Shown: positions 40,459 through 49,762, counted from the first letter of the stretch. The stretch: 64,000 nt of DNA from Bradyrhizobium sp. 149 (GCF_023073915.1 NZ_JADPKK010000013.1:62001-126000); one strand, 5' to 3'. Program-made: numbers and translations. Notes: generated by a model not told the origin, from the sequence alone.

Positions 40459-43148
40459 ACGAGACGATCGACCAGGGAGATCTACGGCCGCCTCCCGGCC
40501 GCCTGTTTCGCAAATACCTCTACTCGATCGTCGCGCTCGCTTTTGCCGCGCTCGCCATCAACACCGGCTTCGATGTCTGGTTCTCCTATCGCGAGCAGAA
40601 GCAGCTTCTGGCGGCGACCCAGCGCGAGCAGGCCGCCTCCGCGGCCATCCAGATCGGCCAATTCATTGGCCAGATCGAAAACCAGATCAGATGGCTCTCA
40701 CGCTTGCCCCCGGAGCTGTCCACGAACGAGGACCAGCGTCTGAACGCCATCCGCCTCCTGCGCCTCTCGCCCGCCATCGCGGAACTCGCCGAGCTCGACG
40801 CACGCGGCCGCGAGCAGGTGCGCGTGTCGCGCCGTGTCGCGGACAGGGTCGGCGACAATGCCGACCTCTCTGCTTCGCCGGCCTTCCGCGGCGCCAATGA
40901 AAGCCGCGCCTATTACGGGCCTGTCTACTTCTTTGGTGATACCGAGCCATTCATGACGCTTGCCACGCGCGGAACTGGCCTCACGCCGAATGTGATTGTC
41001 GCCGAGGTCAATCTTCGCTTCATCTGGGACCTCGTCGCCGGGATCAGGGTCGGCAACACCGGCAAGGCCTATGTGGTCGACCGCATGGGAATCTTGATCG
41101 CGCATCCTGATTTGTGGCGGGCGCTGCGCCGCAGCGATCTCTCCGCGCATGCCGACGTCCGCGCCACGCTCGATGGCGTGGGGCCGCCCTCGGGCGGTGT
41201 GGTGAAGGAGGATCTGTCCGGTCAACGCGTGCTGTCGACCTATGCGACGGTCCCCTCGCTGGGCTGGCTGGTGTTCGTCGAGCTGCCGCTCACCGAAGCC
41301 TATGCGCCGATCTATGCATCGATCGGACGCGCGACATTTCTCCTGGTCGTCTTGCTGGCCTGCGCGGTGTTGGTCTCTCTCTTTCTGAGCCGGCGCATGA
41401 CCGTGCCGATCCAGATCCTGACGCAGGGGGCGCGACGGATCGGCAGCGGCGACCTCGGCCTGCGGCTCGCGATCAAGACCGGCGACGAACTGGAGGCGCT
41501 TGGCGATCAGTTCAACCGGATGGCCGCTCACTTGCGCGAATCCTATGCGACGCTCGAGCACAAGGTGATGGAGCGCACCTCCGAACTTGAAAAGACCCGC
41601 GACCAGGCTCTTGCAGAGCACGACGCCGCCGAGCGGGCGCGCAGCGCGGCGGTAGCGGCCAACGAGACCAAATCACGTTTCCTCGCGGTCGTCAGCCACG
41701 AGCTGCGCACGCCGCTGAACGGCGTCATGGGCGTGCTGCAACTGCTCGACGACGGCAGCCTCGGTGAGGCACAGCGGCGTCACCTGACGACCGCGGCCGC
41801 ATCGGGCGAAACGCTGATCGCGCTGGTCGACGGCATCCTCGAATATGCGCGCCTCGAGGCCAGCGCCGAGACTTTGGAGGCCCGCGATTTCCGCCTCGAC
41901 CAGCTCATCGAAACGGCCGCCGACCTGATGCGTCCGCAGGCCTCTAGCAAGGGCCTGACCTTCGACCTCGCCTGCGATGCGACGGTCAATACCTCCGTGC
42001 ACGGCGATCCGGTGCGGCTCAATCGCATCCTGCTCAATTTGATCGGCAACGCGATCAAATTCACCCCGCGCGGCGGCATCGGCTTGAACGCGGCCGCCGA
42101 GCGGCATGACGATCGTGTCCTGCTGCGCATCACCGTTCGCGATACCGGCATCGGCATCGCGCCCGACATGCACGAGCGGATTTTCGAGGATTTCGTCCAG
42201 GCCGACGACAGCATCGCACGGCGTTTCGGCGGCACTGGCCTCGGACTTGCGATTGCGCGGCGCCTCACCCGCCTGATGCGCGGCGAGTTGACGGTGGCGA
42301 GCATCCCAGGTGCGGGCAGCTCGTTCATGCTTGAAATACCGCTTGGCCTCGCCGCGACGGGCATCGCGCAAGGCGCGGTTCAGCCGCCATCGCGGCAGCT
42401 TCGCGTGCTGCTGGTCGACGACGACCCCGTCAATTGCGAGGTCGGCGAAGCGATGTTGAAGAGGCTCGGCCACCACGCGACCATCGCCACGAACGGCGCG
42501 TCTGCCATCGCTCGCGCGCGCGACCAGACGTTCGACATCATCCTGATGGATCTGCACATGCCCGACATGGACGGCGTCGAGGCGGCATCGCGAATCCGCA
42601 AGCTCGGTCTGCCGATGATGCCGCGCATCATCGCGGTAACCGCCGACATGTCGCGCCGCGCCCGCGAGCGGCTCGCGGGCGCAGGCATCGCCAAGATCGT
42701 CTGCAAGCCGATCCTGATCAACGCCCTCCGCGAGGCGATCGAGGACGATCACCAGAACGAGCCGGCCGCGGCGCAACTCGCCGCAGGCGCATTGATCGAC
42801 CGGCACTTCCTCGACGACCAGAAGGAACTGCTGGGCGCCGCGCAAATCGAAAAGCTCCGTCACCTGCTGGAGGAGACCAGCGAGAAGCTGATCGAGGACA
42901 TCGCCAAGGCAGCTGAGCTTGGCGAATACACGCAGCTCGCGCGTCACGCGCATCAACTCGGCAGCGCCGCGAGCGCGCTCGGCCTCGTCCGCCTGTTCGA
43001 GGGCTGCCGCGAAGTCGAGCTGGCGGCAGCCACGATGCCCCCCGCGAAGTGCCAGAGCTGCGTCCGCGAACTTGCGGCGCTTCGAGAGGCCTCGATGAGC
43101 GCGCTGGACGATCTGCTTCGGCCCGCCGAGCGGCGTTCGGTCAGTTAG
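40455..43148 (+). CDS. Hybrid sensor histidine kinase (Cache-HAMP-HisKA-HATPase-REC-HPt)
   Basis: An 897-residue membrane protein. TM1 lies near residues 19-41 and TM2 near 289-312, bracketing a Cache-like periplasmic sensor. Next come a HAMP segment (RRMTVPIQILTQGARRIGSG), a coiled coil, HisKA with SHELRTPLNG (phospho-His415), HATPase (LNLIGNAIKFTPRGG; FGGTGLGLAIARRL), a receiver (VLLVDDDPVNCE; phospho-Asp699 in MDLHMPDMDG) and an HPt domain (HAHQLGSAASALG; His833). This is a full TorS/LuxQ-type phosphorelay lacking only the output regulator, which is not adjacent. The GTG start overlaps the binding-protein stop as GTGA, tying the two together as a TorT/TorS-like pair. Confidence 0.93.
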   Translation: MNETIDQGDLRPPPGRLFRKYLYSIVALAFAALAINTGFDVWFSYREQKQLLAATQREQAASAAIQIGQFIGQIENQIRWLSRLPPELSTNEDQRLNAIRLLRLSPAIAELAELDARGREQVRVSRRVADRVGDNADLSASPAFRGANESRAYYGPVYFFGDTEPFMTLATRGTGLTPNVIVAEVNLRFIWDLVAGIRVGNTGKAYVVDRMGILIAHPDLWRALRRSDLSAHADVRATLDGVGPPSGGVVKEDLSGQRVLSTYATVPSLGWLVFVELPLTEAYAPIYASIGRATFLLVVLLACAVLVSLFLSRRMTVPIQILTQGARRIGSGDLGLRLAIKTGDELEALGDQFNRMAAHLRESYATLEHKVMERTSELEKTRDQALAEHDAAERARSAAVAANETKSRFLAVVSHELRTPLNGVMGVLQLLDDGSLGEAQRRHLTTAAASGETLIALVDGILEYARLEASAETLEARDFRLDQLIETAADLMRPQASSKGLTFDLACDATVNTSVHGDPVRLNRILLNLIGNAIKFTPRGGIGLNAAAERHDDRVLLRITVRDTGIGIAPDMHERIFEDFVQADDSIARRFGGTGLGLAIARRLTRLMRGELTVASIPGAGSSFMLEIPLGLAATGIAQGAVQPPSRQLRVLLVDDDPVNCEVGEAMLKRLGHHATIATNGASAIARARDQTFDIILMDLHMPDMDGVEAASRIRKLGLPMMPRIIAVTADMSRRARERLAGAGIAKIVCKPILINALREAIEDDHQNEPAAAQLAAGALIDRHFLDDQKELLGAAQIEKLRHLLEETSEKLIEDIAKAAELGEYTQLARHAHQLGSAASALGLVRLFEGCREVELAAATMPPAKCQSCVRELAALREASMSALDDLLRPAERRSVS

Positions 43149-43171
43149 CACCTCCCGCAACAGCCTTATAC

Positions 43172-44140
43172 CTAGGCGTGATGGCTCGCCGACATCAGGA
43201 AATCGACGTCGGCCGCGACGCGTTTCTCGAGGAATCCCATGACAGCCTTGATGCGGGCGATGTGCAGCAGGTCCTCGTGGACGGATATCCAGATATCGCG
43301 GACGGAAAAATAGCTGGGCAGGATCGGGCGCAGATCCTTGTTGTGGGCGGCTACATAGGACGGCAGCATGGCGATGCCGAGCCCGTTCGATGCGGCCACG
43401 TATTGTGACACCAGGCTGGTACTGCGGAACACGACGTGTGCCGGCCGCAGGATGTCGGACAGCCAGCGGTTCTCCTTGATGTGGATGTGTTCGTCAATGA
43501 AGTCGACGAAGTCGTGATTGTCGAGGTCCTTCAGGTCGGACGGTGCCCGCGTGCGATGCAGATAGCCACTGGAGGCGTAAAGGAAGCTCCTGAACTCGCC
43601 GATCTTCTTGACCGAGAGCCGCCTTCCTTTTGGTTTGAAGAAGCTGATGAAGATGTCGGCCTCGCGGCGCGTCATGTCGAGGAGGCGTGTATCGGTGATC
43701 AATTCGACCTGGATCGAGGGCCAGGCCTTGCTGAATGCGGCCATGCATCTCGTCAGGTACATGCTGCCGATGCCTTCCATGGCGGCAATTCGCACGGCTC
43801 CGGCGGCGTCCGCCTTCTCGGAACCGACCACGGTCTCGATGATGGCGTTGGCGTTGTTCTCCATGCCTTCGGCAAACTGGAGCAGTCGCACACCCGCTTC
43901 GGTCAGGGCAAAGCCTGCCTTGCTGCGCTTGAACAGCGTGGTGTTGAGGCTGCGTTCGAGCTCCCTCACCCGCCGGCTGACAGTCGTGTGGTCGACCTTC
44001 AACTTCTGGCCCGCGCGAACGAGATTGCGGGTGCGCGCGACCTCCAGGAAGAAGATGACGTCGTCCCAATTGTAACGCAGCGTTCGCGCAGCCTTTGCCA
44101 CCTCGGCCGTCCTGATATGCCCGTTCGCGAGCTTCGGCAT
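43172..44140 (-). CDS. LysR-family transcriptional regulator
   Basis: A 322-residue protein with an N-terminal winged helix-turn-helix (WDDVIFFLEVARTRNLVRAG, then HTTVSRRVRELERSLNTTLF) and a LysR substrate-binding domain. A roughly 23-residue extension precedes the DNA-binding domain. It lies 44 bases after the nitrilase stop on the same strand, so it may be the last gene of that operon and its regulator. The ligand cannot be read from the sequence. It converges with the kinase gene, with 23 bases between stops. Confidence 0.9.
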   Translation of the reverse strand: MPKLANGHIRTAEVAKAARTLRYNWDDVIFFLEVARTRNLVRAGQKLKVDHTTVSRRVRELERSLNTTLFKRSKAGFALTEAGVRLLQFAEGMENNANAIIETVVGSEKADAAGAVRIAAMEGIGSMYLTRCMAAFSKAWPSIQVELITDTRLLDMTRREADIFISFFKPKGRRLSVKKIGEFRSFLYASSGYLHRTRAPSDLKDLDNHDFVDFIDEHIHIKENRWLSDILRPAHVVFRSTSLVSQYVAASNGLGIAMLPSYVAAHNKDLRPILPSYFSVRDIWISVHEDLLHIARIKAVMGFLEKRVAADVDFLMSASHHA

Positions 44141-44184
44141 CTAACACTCGCTACTTTCGGGCATATCGGGCGCTACCGCAACCG

Positions 44185-45870
44185 TCAGGCGGCGATGATC
44201 GGGGCGTAGGTCTCGACCAGCCGGTTGGCGAACATGTCGACCTTCGGGATCATCAGCTTCTGCCGGCAGACCGCGAGATCGATGTGCTTGGGCATGACAG
44301 CGCCCAGCTTGAGAACGCGCGGCGCTACGACGTTGATGTCCCAGAGCGGAAAACCGGTCGGCGGAATCACGAGGCTGCCGCCCGGATAGGGCGAATCGAC
44401 GCGGTTCGCCAGCACCACCGCCACGCGATTGTCCTCGGCCCTCGGAACAGCCAGCAGTTCGCGTTCGAACGGCTCGCGCAGCGAGGCCGGCCACAAGATG
44501 ATATCGGCCGCCGCGATGCCGAGGCAACGCGAGACCTCGGGGAATACTGCGTCGTAGCCAGACATGATGCCGATGCGGCCGAACGGGGTCTCGAACACCG
44601 GATATTCGTCGCCCGCCCTCGCCCATTTCCGCTCCTCGGCGGTCAGATGGGTCTTGCGGTACTTCCCGATCTCCTTCCCATCCGGCCCGATCAGGAACGT
44701 CGTGACGAACAGTCCGGCTGCGGCGCGCTCTACCGTGGGGAGCGCGATCAGGCATTGGTAGCGGGACGAGATCGCGGCCATCCTCGCCAGCAGGGTCGTC
44801 GTTTGGTCGGCCAATGCCGCGGCCTCCGCCCCGTTCGGAATGGCGGTTGGACAGAATGCATATTCCGGCAGTGTGAGGACCTTGATGCCGAGCTTGGCCG
44901 CGTGATCGATCATATCGAACACGTCCCCGGCTGGACTGTCCTTGGTGACGTGCATCTGCACGGCGGCGACTTTGGCAACCGATTTCGCCGGGATCAGCGG
45001 CTGCTCCGCGATCCGGTAGACCGGCGTCTTCTCATAAGGCAGCGCCATCAGGCCGTAAGTCTCGGGACGGCGATCGGCGATCTTGTCGTTTGCCGAGTAG
45101 ATCGATTTGTCGCTCGCGGCGTCGAGATCGATATCGGCCACGGCCATACCGTGTGTATCGTATGGCACCTTCGACAGCACGCGTCCTTTGGGATCGACGA
45201 TCATGCTGCCGCCGGGATAGTAGATCGACCGCTCATAGCCGGCCTTGGTGGCGGCCACGAGCCACAGGCCGTTCTCGTAGCTGCGGGCTGGGCCCCACAT
45301 GTCCGCCTGGTCCATGCTGAAGAAGTTCGCCATGTCGACGATCACTTCCGCACCCTGCATCGCCATCGAGCGGAAGATCTCGGGGATGCGGCCGTCAAAG
45401 CAGATCAATAGGCCGATCTTTCCGAGGTCGGTATCCACCACCGGGCAGCCGCGCTCGCCGAACGCGAACCAATTCTGATCGTGTGTGGCAAGGAACTGTT
45501 TGTGATAATGACAGACGGTCTCGCCATTTCGGCCGAACATGATGCCGGTGTTGAAGATCTTCTCCTTATCCGGATCCCACTCGGTGACGCCGCTGGCGAT
45601 GTAGATGCAGTGCTTTTTCGCGAGCGCGGACAACGCAGTCACGAACGGGCCGTCCTTCATCGTCTCGGCGAGTTCACGGCAGTGCTCGGCGGAGTCGAAG
45701 AGATAGCCGGTGTCCATGCATTCGGGGAACACCACCAACTCGGCTCCCTGCCTCACCGCATCCTCGACGTATTGCTTGGCCAGCGCGATGTTGTGGTCAA
45801 AGTCTCCCAATCGGGCGAGCGTCTGGACGGCGGCAGCGCGGAAACGGCGCTTCGTCATGTTGGTCTCCAT
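44185..45870 (-). CDS. Tandem carbon-nitrogen hydrolase (nitrilase superfamily), second domain lacking catalytic Cys
   Basis: The 561-residue protein contains two nitrilase-fold domains. The first has a complete Glu-Lys-Cys triad: Glu50 (VVFPECMDTGYLF), Lys124 (CHYHKQFL) and Cys157 (LLICFDGRIPE). The second keeps Glu336 (LPEYAF) and Lys406 (YRKTHL), but the expected Cys is Gly438 (GIMSGYDAVFPE). So only the N-terminal domain should hydrolyse C-N bonds of an amide, nitrile or carbamoyl compound; the C-terminal one may be structural or regulatory. It follows an ABC importer by 19 bases and probably acts on the imported compound. ATG at 45870; an alternative Met is four codons further in. Confidence 0.9.
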   Translation of the reverse strand: METNMTKRRFRAAAVQTLARLGDFDHNIALAKQYVEDAVRQGAELVVFPECMDTGYLFDSAEHCRELAETMKDGPFVTALSALAKKHCIYIASGVTEWDPDKEKIFNTGIMFGRNGETVCHYHKQFLATHDQNWFAFGERGCPVVDTDLGKIGLLICFDGRIPEIFRSMAMQGAEVIVDMANFFSMDQADMWGPARSYENGLWLVAATKAGYERSIYYPGGSMIVDPKGRVLSKVPYDTHGMAVADIDLDAASDKSIYSANDKIADRRPETYGLMALPYEKTPVYRIAEQPLIPAKSVAKVAAVQMHVTKDSPAGDVFDMIDHAAKLGIKVLTLPEYAFCPTAIPNGAEAAALADQTTTLLARMAAISSRYQCLIALPTVERAAAGLFVTTFLIGPDGKEIGKYRKTHLTAEERKWARAGDEYPVFETPFGRIGIMSGYDAVFPEVSRCLGIAAADIILWPASLREPFERELLAVPRAEDNRVAVVLANRVDSPYPGGSLVIPPTGFPLWDINVVAPRVLKLGAVMPKHIDLAVCRQKLMIPKVDMFANRLVETYAPIIAA

Positions 45871-45889
45871 GTTTCGAAGATTGATCGGA

Positions 45890-46738
45890 CTAGTCCCGCT
45901 TGACTTCCCGCCAGAAGCGGTCGAGGCAATGGCGTTTCAGGTTGATGAACCCCTCGCCCGTGGTGACGTCGAGGTCGCGCGGCCAGGGCAGGTCCACCGG
46001 AACGATTTCTGCCACCCGCGTCGGCCGACGCGTCAGCAGCACGACCTGGTCGGCGAGCTGTATGGCCTCCTCAAGATCGTGCGACACCAGCAGCATCGTC
46101 GTCTTCAGCTTCATGAAGATGTGCTGCAGCCGTTCGCGCATGAACAGCGTCATCTCGTAATCGAGGGCAGAGAAAGGCTCGTCGAGAAACAGCACCTCGG
46201 GCTCGGTCACTAGCGCGCGCAGGATCGAAACCGTCTGCTGCTGCCCTCCCGACAGCGTGTAGGGATACGCGTTGAGATCGAACGGCACATCGAAATCCGC
46301 GAGCAGCTTTTCGACGCGGCGGCGGCGCTCCTTACGATCCACCCCGATCACTTTGAGGGGATAGTGGATGTTGTCGATCGCACGCATCCAGGGAAACAGC
46401 GCTTCCCTGTAGTTCTGAAAGACGTACGATATCCTGGTGTCGCGGATGGTCTGGCCGTCGTAAAGCACCTCACCCGCATCCATCGGCATCAGGCCGGAGA
46501 TCATGTTGATGAAAGTGCTCTTGCCGCAACCGTTCGGGCCGAACACCGAGATGAACTTTCCCATCGGCAGTTCGATCGAGAAGTCGTCGTAGATCGTCGT
46601 GCCCTGAAAGCTCTTGCTCAGTCCGCGCACGGTGACGTAGGCCTGCCGCGGTTTGCGCGCCAGGACAGGTGATGGGCCTTCAGCTTCTGGCCGCTCTACG
46701 CTGCGGATCGCGGTCACTTTCCCCATCGGAATGCCCAC
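45890..46738 (-). CDS. ABC transporter ATPase, nitrate/sulfonate/taurine type
   Basis: A 282-residue cytoplasmic ATPase of the SsuB/TauB/NrtD class: Walker A FGPNGCGKSTFIN, Q-loop YVFQNYREALFPW, signature LSGGQQQTVSILRAL, Walker B VLFLDEPFSALDYEM and the switch His in LLVSHDLEEAI. The first in-frame start is GTG 46738, flush with the binding-protein stop; ATG 46726 (MGKVTAIRS) is a likely alternative. It powers uptake with the permease and binding protein encoded upstream. Confidence 0.93.
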   Translation of the reverse strand: MGIPMGKVTAIRSVERPEAEGPSPVLARKPRQAYVTVRGLSKSFQGTTIYDDFSIELPMGKFISVFGPNGCGKSTFINMISGLMPMDAGEVLYDGQTIRDTRISYVFQNYREALFPWMRAIDNIHYPLKVIGVDRKERRRRVEKLLADFDVPFDLNAYPYTLSGGQQQTVSILRALVTEPEVLFLDEPFSALDYEMTLFMRERLQHIFMKLKTTMLLVSHDLEEAIQLADQVVLLTRRPTRVAEIVPVDLPWPRDLDVTTGEGFINLKRHCLDRFWREVKRD

Positions 46739-47734
46739 TCAATTTCCGAGATCGGACTTGGCAAGGACCTTGTCCTTGACGTTGATCGGACCTGCCATCA
46801 CTCCCTCCTTGATGAAGATTTCGACCAGCGCCTGGTACGACTTCATATCGGTCTCGTTGAGGTCCTTGAAGCCGCGCAGATAAGGCTGCGCCAGGAATTC
46901 GAGCTGATCTTCCTTGGTGGGTGTGTATTTGGTGAGGATCGGCTTGTACTTTGCGAAATTGGCGTTCACGAGGTCGGTCGCCTCGTCGAGGGCGGCGACC
47001 ACCTTGCGCGCTGCGTCAGGCCGCTCTTTCAAGAACTTCGTGGTCATCAGCGAAGCCCCGGAATAGAACGGATCCGCAATCACGCGCGCGACCGGATTGG
47101 TCATGGCACGGGCCGCTTTGCCCGACGCGACGGCAATCGATCCGACCGGCTCGAGCGACAACGTTGCATCGACCGTTCCGCCGACCACAGCAGGAATCTG
47201 CATGGCGACCGCGAGATCGACCAGCTTGACGTCGGTATCGGGATCGAGGCCCGCCGATCGGACCATGTGGCGGGAGATGGTGCGCCACTGAATGCCCGGA
47301 ACATGACCGAGCGACTTCCCCTTCAGGTCGGCAAAGCTCTTGATCGGGCTGTCCGGCTTCACGATCAGGCCGTCATTGATGCGATCGACCGCGATACCCC
47401 CGCCCTGCAGGCCGAACACCTTCAGCTTGCCGGGAAATTTGGCCTCCGCGATCATTGCGATGCCGGCCGCCGCGCCCGGCGGACCGAAATCCGCGCGCTC
47501 CGCGATCAGGGCGTCGATGATCTGGTTTGGCGCTTCCATCTTGGTGGAAACAATCTCGATGCAGGCCTTTTCGAACAGCTTCTCTTCGAGAGCAACGTAA
47601 TAGGCGGTGGTCTGCATGATCGGCAGCCAGACCGCCGTCACTTTCTCGGTCTTGTCGCAGGCCGCGTGTGTGGCGGTCGCGCCGAGCAGGAACGTGGAGG
47701 CTGCGAATGCTCCAAGGAATCTCTTCATCTGCAT
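46739..47734 (-). CDS. ABC transporter periplasmic binding protein (NMT1/SsuA-like)
   Basis: A 331-residue secreted protein. Its signal peptide is MKRFLGAFAASTFLLGATATHA, giving a mature start at ACDKTEKVTAVW. The body resembles nitrate/sulfonate/thiamine-precursor binding proteins: TTAYYVALEEKLFEKACIEI, ALIAERADFGPPGAAAGIAMI, SFADLKGKSLGHVPGIQWR, VGGTVDATLSLEPVG. Start ATG 47734 (MQMKRF), with 47728 two codons on. It sits between the permease and ATPase genes of one operon. The ligand is unknown; the nitrilase next to it suggests an amide- or nitrile-like compound. Confidence 0.9.
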   Translation of the reverse strand: MQMKRFLGAFAASTFLLGATATHAACDKTEKVTAVWLPIMQTTAYYVALEEKLFEKACIEIVSTKMEAPNQIIDALIAERADFGPPGAAAGIAMIAEAKFPGKLKVFGLQGGGIAVDRINDGLIVKPDSPIKSFADLKGKSLGHVPGIQWRTISRHMVRSAGLDPDTDVKLVDLAVAMQIPAVVGGTVDATLSLEPVGSIAVASGKAARAMTNPVARVIADPFYSGASLMTTKFLKERPDAARKVVAALDEATDLVNANFAKYKPILTKYTPTKEDQLEFLAQPYLRGFKDLNETDMKSYQALVEIFIKEGVMAGPINVKDKVLAKSDLGN

Positions 47735-47760
47735 AATGGCCTCTCGTATGATTAGGCGGA

Positions 47761-48552
47761 CTATTTTCCGGACCAGTGGATGAGCGAACGCTCGATCATC
47801 AGAAGCATGAAATTGAGCCCATATCCCATCGCGCCTGCGATCAAGATGGAGCCGTACATATCCGTGAGCGAATAGGAGATCTGCGCGTCGATGATGCGGT
47901 GACCGATGCCGTCGGTCGCGCCTATGAACATCTCGGCGACGATGATCACGACCAGCGCAAGCGACACTGCGGTACGCAGGCCGATGAAGGTCTGCGGCAG
48001 GGTTTCGTAGAAGATGACGTCCTTGAAAATGCGGAGCGACGACGCGCCCATCGAGCGCGCTGCGAGGATGCGGGTCTGACGAGCATTCATCACGCCGTAG
48101 GCGACGTTGAAGATGATGACGAGCCAGGCGGCGAAAGCGGCAACTGCAATCTTGGCGAAATCGCCAAGGCCGAAGAGCAGCAGGAACAACGGAAACATTG
48201 CGGTCGCCGGCGTGGAGCGGAAGAAGTCCACCAGGAATTCGACTGAACGATAGATCGCAGCCCTGGCACCGAGCACGATCCCGATAGGGACACCGGCAAC
48301 CACGGCGATCAGGGTCGAATAGCCGACGCGCGCGATGGTATGGACGAAATCGCCGGTCATCTTGCCGGCGAAGATGATGGCCGCGGTATCGCGCAGTGTG
48401 TCGACTGGCGACGGCAGCAGATCCTTGTTGACCAGCTGCCCCTTGAAGGCGATCCACCACAACGCGAACAGCAGCAGCGGCCCTATCGCGAGTTCGATGG
48501 CGCGCTTCACCTTTGGATTCGAAATCGCCGCGGTGATCTGTTGCATCGGCAT
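47761..48552 (-). CDS. ABC transporter permease (SsuC/TauC type)
   Basis: A 263-residue inner-membrane protein with about six membrane spans (for example LAIGPLLLFALWWIAF, ALVVIIVAEMFIGA), LLPSPVDTLRDTAAI near the N-terminus and the EAA-type cytoplasmic loop at AARSMGASSLRIFKDVIFYETLP. Start taken at ATG 48552 (MPMQQITAAI), with 48546 possible; the longer open frame to 48645 would extend into the promoter region. It is the first gene of the permease-binding protein-ATPase-nitrilase run. Confidence 0.9.
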   Translation of the reverse strand: MPMQQITAAISNPKVKRAIELAIGPLLLFALWWIAFKGQLVNKDLLPSPVDTLRDTAAIIFAGKMTGDFVHTIARVGYSTLIAVVAGVPIGIVLGARAAIYRSVEFLVDFFRSTPATAMFPLFLLLFGLGDFAKIAVAAFAAWLVIIFNVAYGVMNARQTRILAARSMGASSLRIFKDVIFYETLPQTFIGLRTAVSLALVVIIVAEMFIGATDGIGHRIIDAQISYSLTDMYGSILIAGAMGYGLNFMLLMIERSLIHWSGK

Positions 48553-48669
48553 CCTCGTGGTCTTCGCGTCTCGCTGCGCGCCTTTCGCCGTGAGCACGAG
48601 AAGTGTTGGCTTCAGGGGCTCGAAAGAAAATGGCGAGATGTGCAATCAGTCGTGCAGGAATGCATATTG

Positions 48670-48695
48670 AAATCAATCATTGGACTGATTGATTT
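48670..48695. promoter_or_regulatory. Perfect inverted repeat, candidate operator of the nitrilase/ABC operon
   Basis: AAATCAATCA at 48670-48679 and its exact reverse complement TGATTGATTT at 48686-48695, separated by six bases. It lies about 118 bases upstream of the permease start, in the 263-base gap 48553-48815. A second, looser dyad, TTGCAGTG (48702-48709) and CACTGCAA (48742-48749), flanks a T-run. A ten-base-arm AT-rich palindrome in so GC-rich a sequence is unlikely by chance. The binding protein is unknown; the LysR gene at 43172-44140 is one candidate. Confidence 0.6.
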
Positions 48696-48815
48696 GCAGG
48701 CTTGCAGTGCACAACAGTTAGGCAAACTGCGCTTTTTTGCCCACTGCAACGGCAGCAAAAGCGATCAGGGGCGATGGCCGATGTCCTGTCCACCGAAGGC
48801 TCCACCGCCTTCACG

Positions 48816-49748
48816 TCATGCAGCCGTTGATCCCTCAGCGCGTTTGCGCGCGTCAGATTCGTCCTCACGCCCGAAACGCTCGACAAGGAAATCGATGAAC
48901 AGCCGCACTTTCACGGACAAATGCCGGGTCGGCGGATAGACCGCATAGAGTGCGAGCGGCGGCGCAGAATAGCTGTCCAGCACGGTGCGTAGTTCGCCTT
49001 TCCGCAACGCGTCGGCCGCGATGAATTCGGGAAGCAGCGCGAGCCCCCTGCCCTTGATCGCGACATCGCGCAGCACTTCGGCATTGTTGACGCAGAGCGA
49101 CCAGGCCGGCTGGATCCAGTGATCGCCGTCGGCGCCGGTGAGCTTCCACTGGTTGCCCGTAAGCAGGAAACCGTACGTCAGGGACGCATGTTCGCGCAGA
49201 TCCTGCGGATGTTGTGGCGTGCCGTGACGTGCGAGATAATCAGGCGAAGCGCAGATCATGCGTGCCACCGGCATGATCTTGCGCGCGATCAGGCTGGAAG
49301 ATTCCAGCTCCGCGATGCGCAACGTCACGTCAAAACCGTCCTGGACGGGGTCGAGCAGGTCGTCGCTGAGCACGATCTGGAGCTGCAGGTCCGGATATCG
49401 CGCCATGAAATCGGCGAGTACCGGCCCGAGCCGCAGGGTGCCGAACGACATCGGCGCATTGACGCGCAACATGCCGCGCGGCGCCGACTGGGCTTGCGTC
49501 ACGGCCTGATCGGCCGCCTCGATCTCGGACAGGATCACGACCGCGCGGTCGAAATAGCGCTGGCCGTTCTCGGTCGGGCTCGCGTGGCGCGTGGTCCGGT
49601 TCAGGAGCTGGACGCCGAGGCTCTCCTCGAGGTCGGCGATGTATTTGCTGATCGCCGAGCGCGACAGCCTGAGCTGGCGCCCGGCCTCGGCAAAACTGCC
49701 GCTTTCGACCACCTTTACGAAGGCCCGGAGGCTGGCGACCTTATCCAT
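48816..49748 (-). CDS. LysR-family regulator divergent from the dioxygenase/esterase pair
   Basis: A 310-residue regulator of the CrgA-like LysR group: MDKVASLRAFVKVVESGSFA, then SRSAISKYIADLEESLGVQLL (helix-turn-helix) and the linker RTTRHASPTENGQRYFDRA. The effector domain begins near GMLRVNAPMSFG. It is divergent from the ring-cleaving dioxygenase gene with 128 bases between starts, where two similar dyads lie, so it most likely regulates that gene pair and itself. The inducer, perhaps a quinone or catechol, is inferred from the neighbours. Confidence 0.92.
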   Translation of the reverse strand: MDKVASLRAFVKVVESGSFAEAGRQLRLSRSAISKYIADLEESLGVQLLNRTTRHASPTENGQRYFDRAVVILSEIEAADQAVTQAQSAPRGMLRVNAPMSFGTLRLGPVLADFMARYPDLQLQIVLSDDLLDPVQDGFDVTLRIAELESSSLIARKIMPVARMICASPDYLARHGTPQHPQDLREHASLTYGFLLTGNQWKLTGADGDHWIQPAWSLCVNNAEVLRDVAIKGRGLALLPEFIAADALRKGELRTVLDSYSAPPLALYAVYPPTRHLSVKVRLFIDFLVERFGREDESDARKRAEGSTAA

Positions 49749-49762
49749 GGGCCGACGTGGGC

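Noticed and set aside
43149..43171. Response regulator gene next to the hybrid kinase
   Set aside because: Only 23 bases separate the kinase stop from the end of a LysR gene, so no regulator is encoded beside it.
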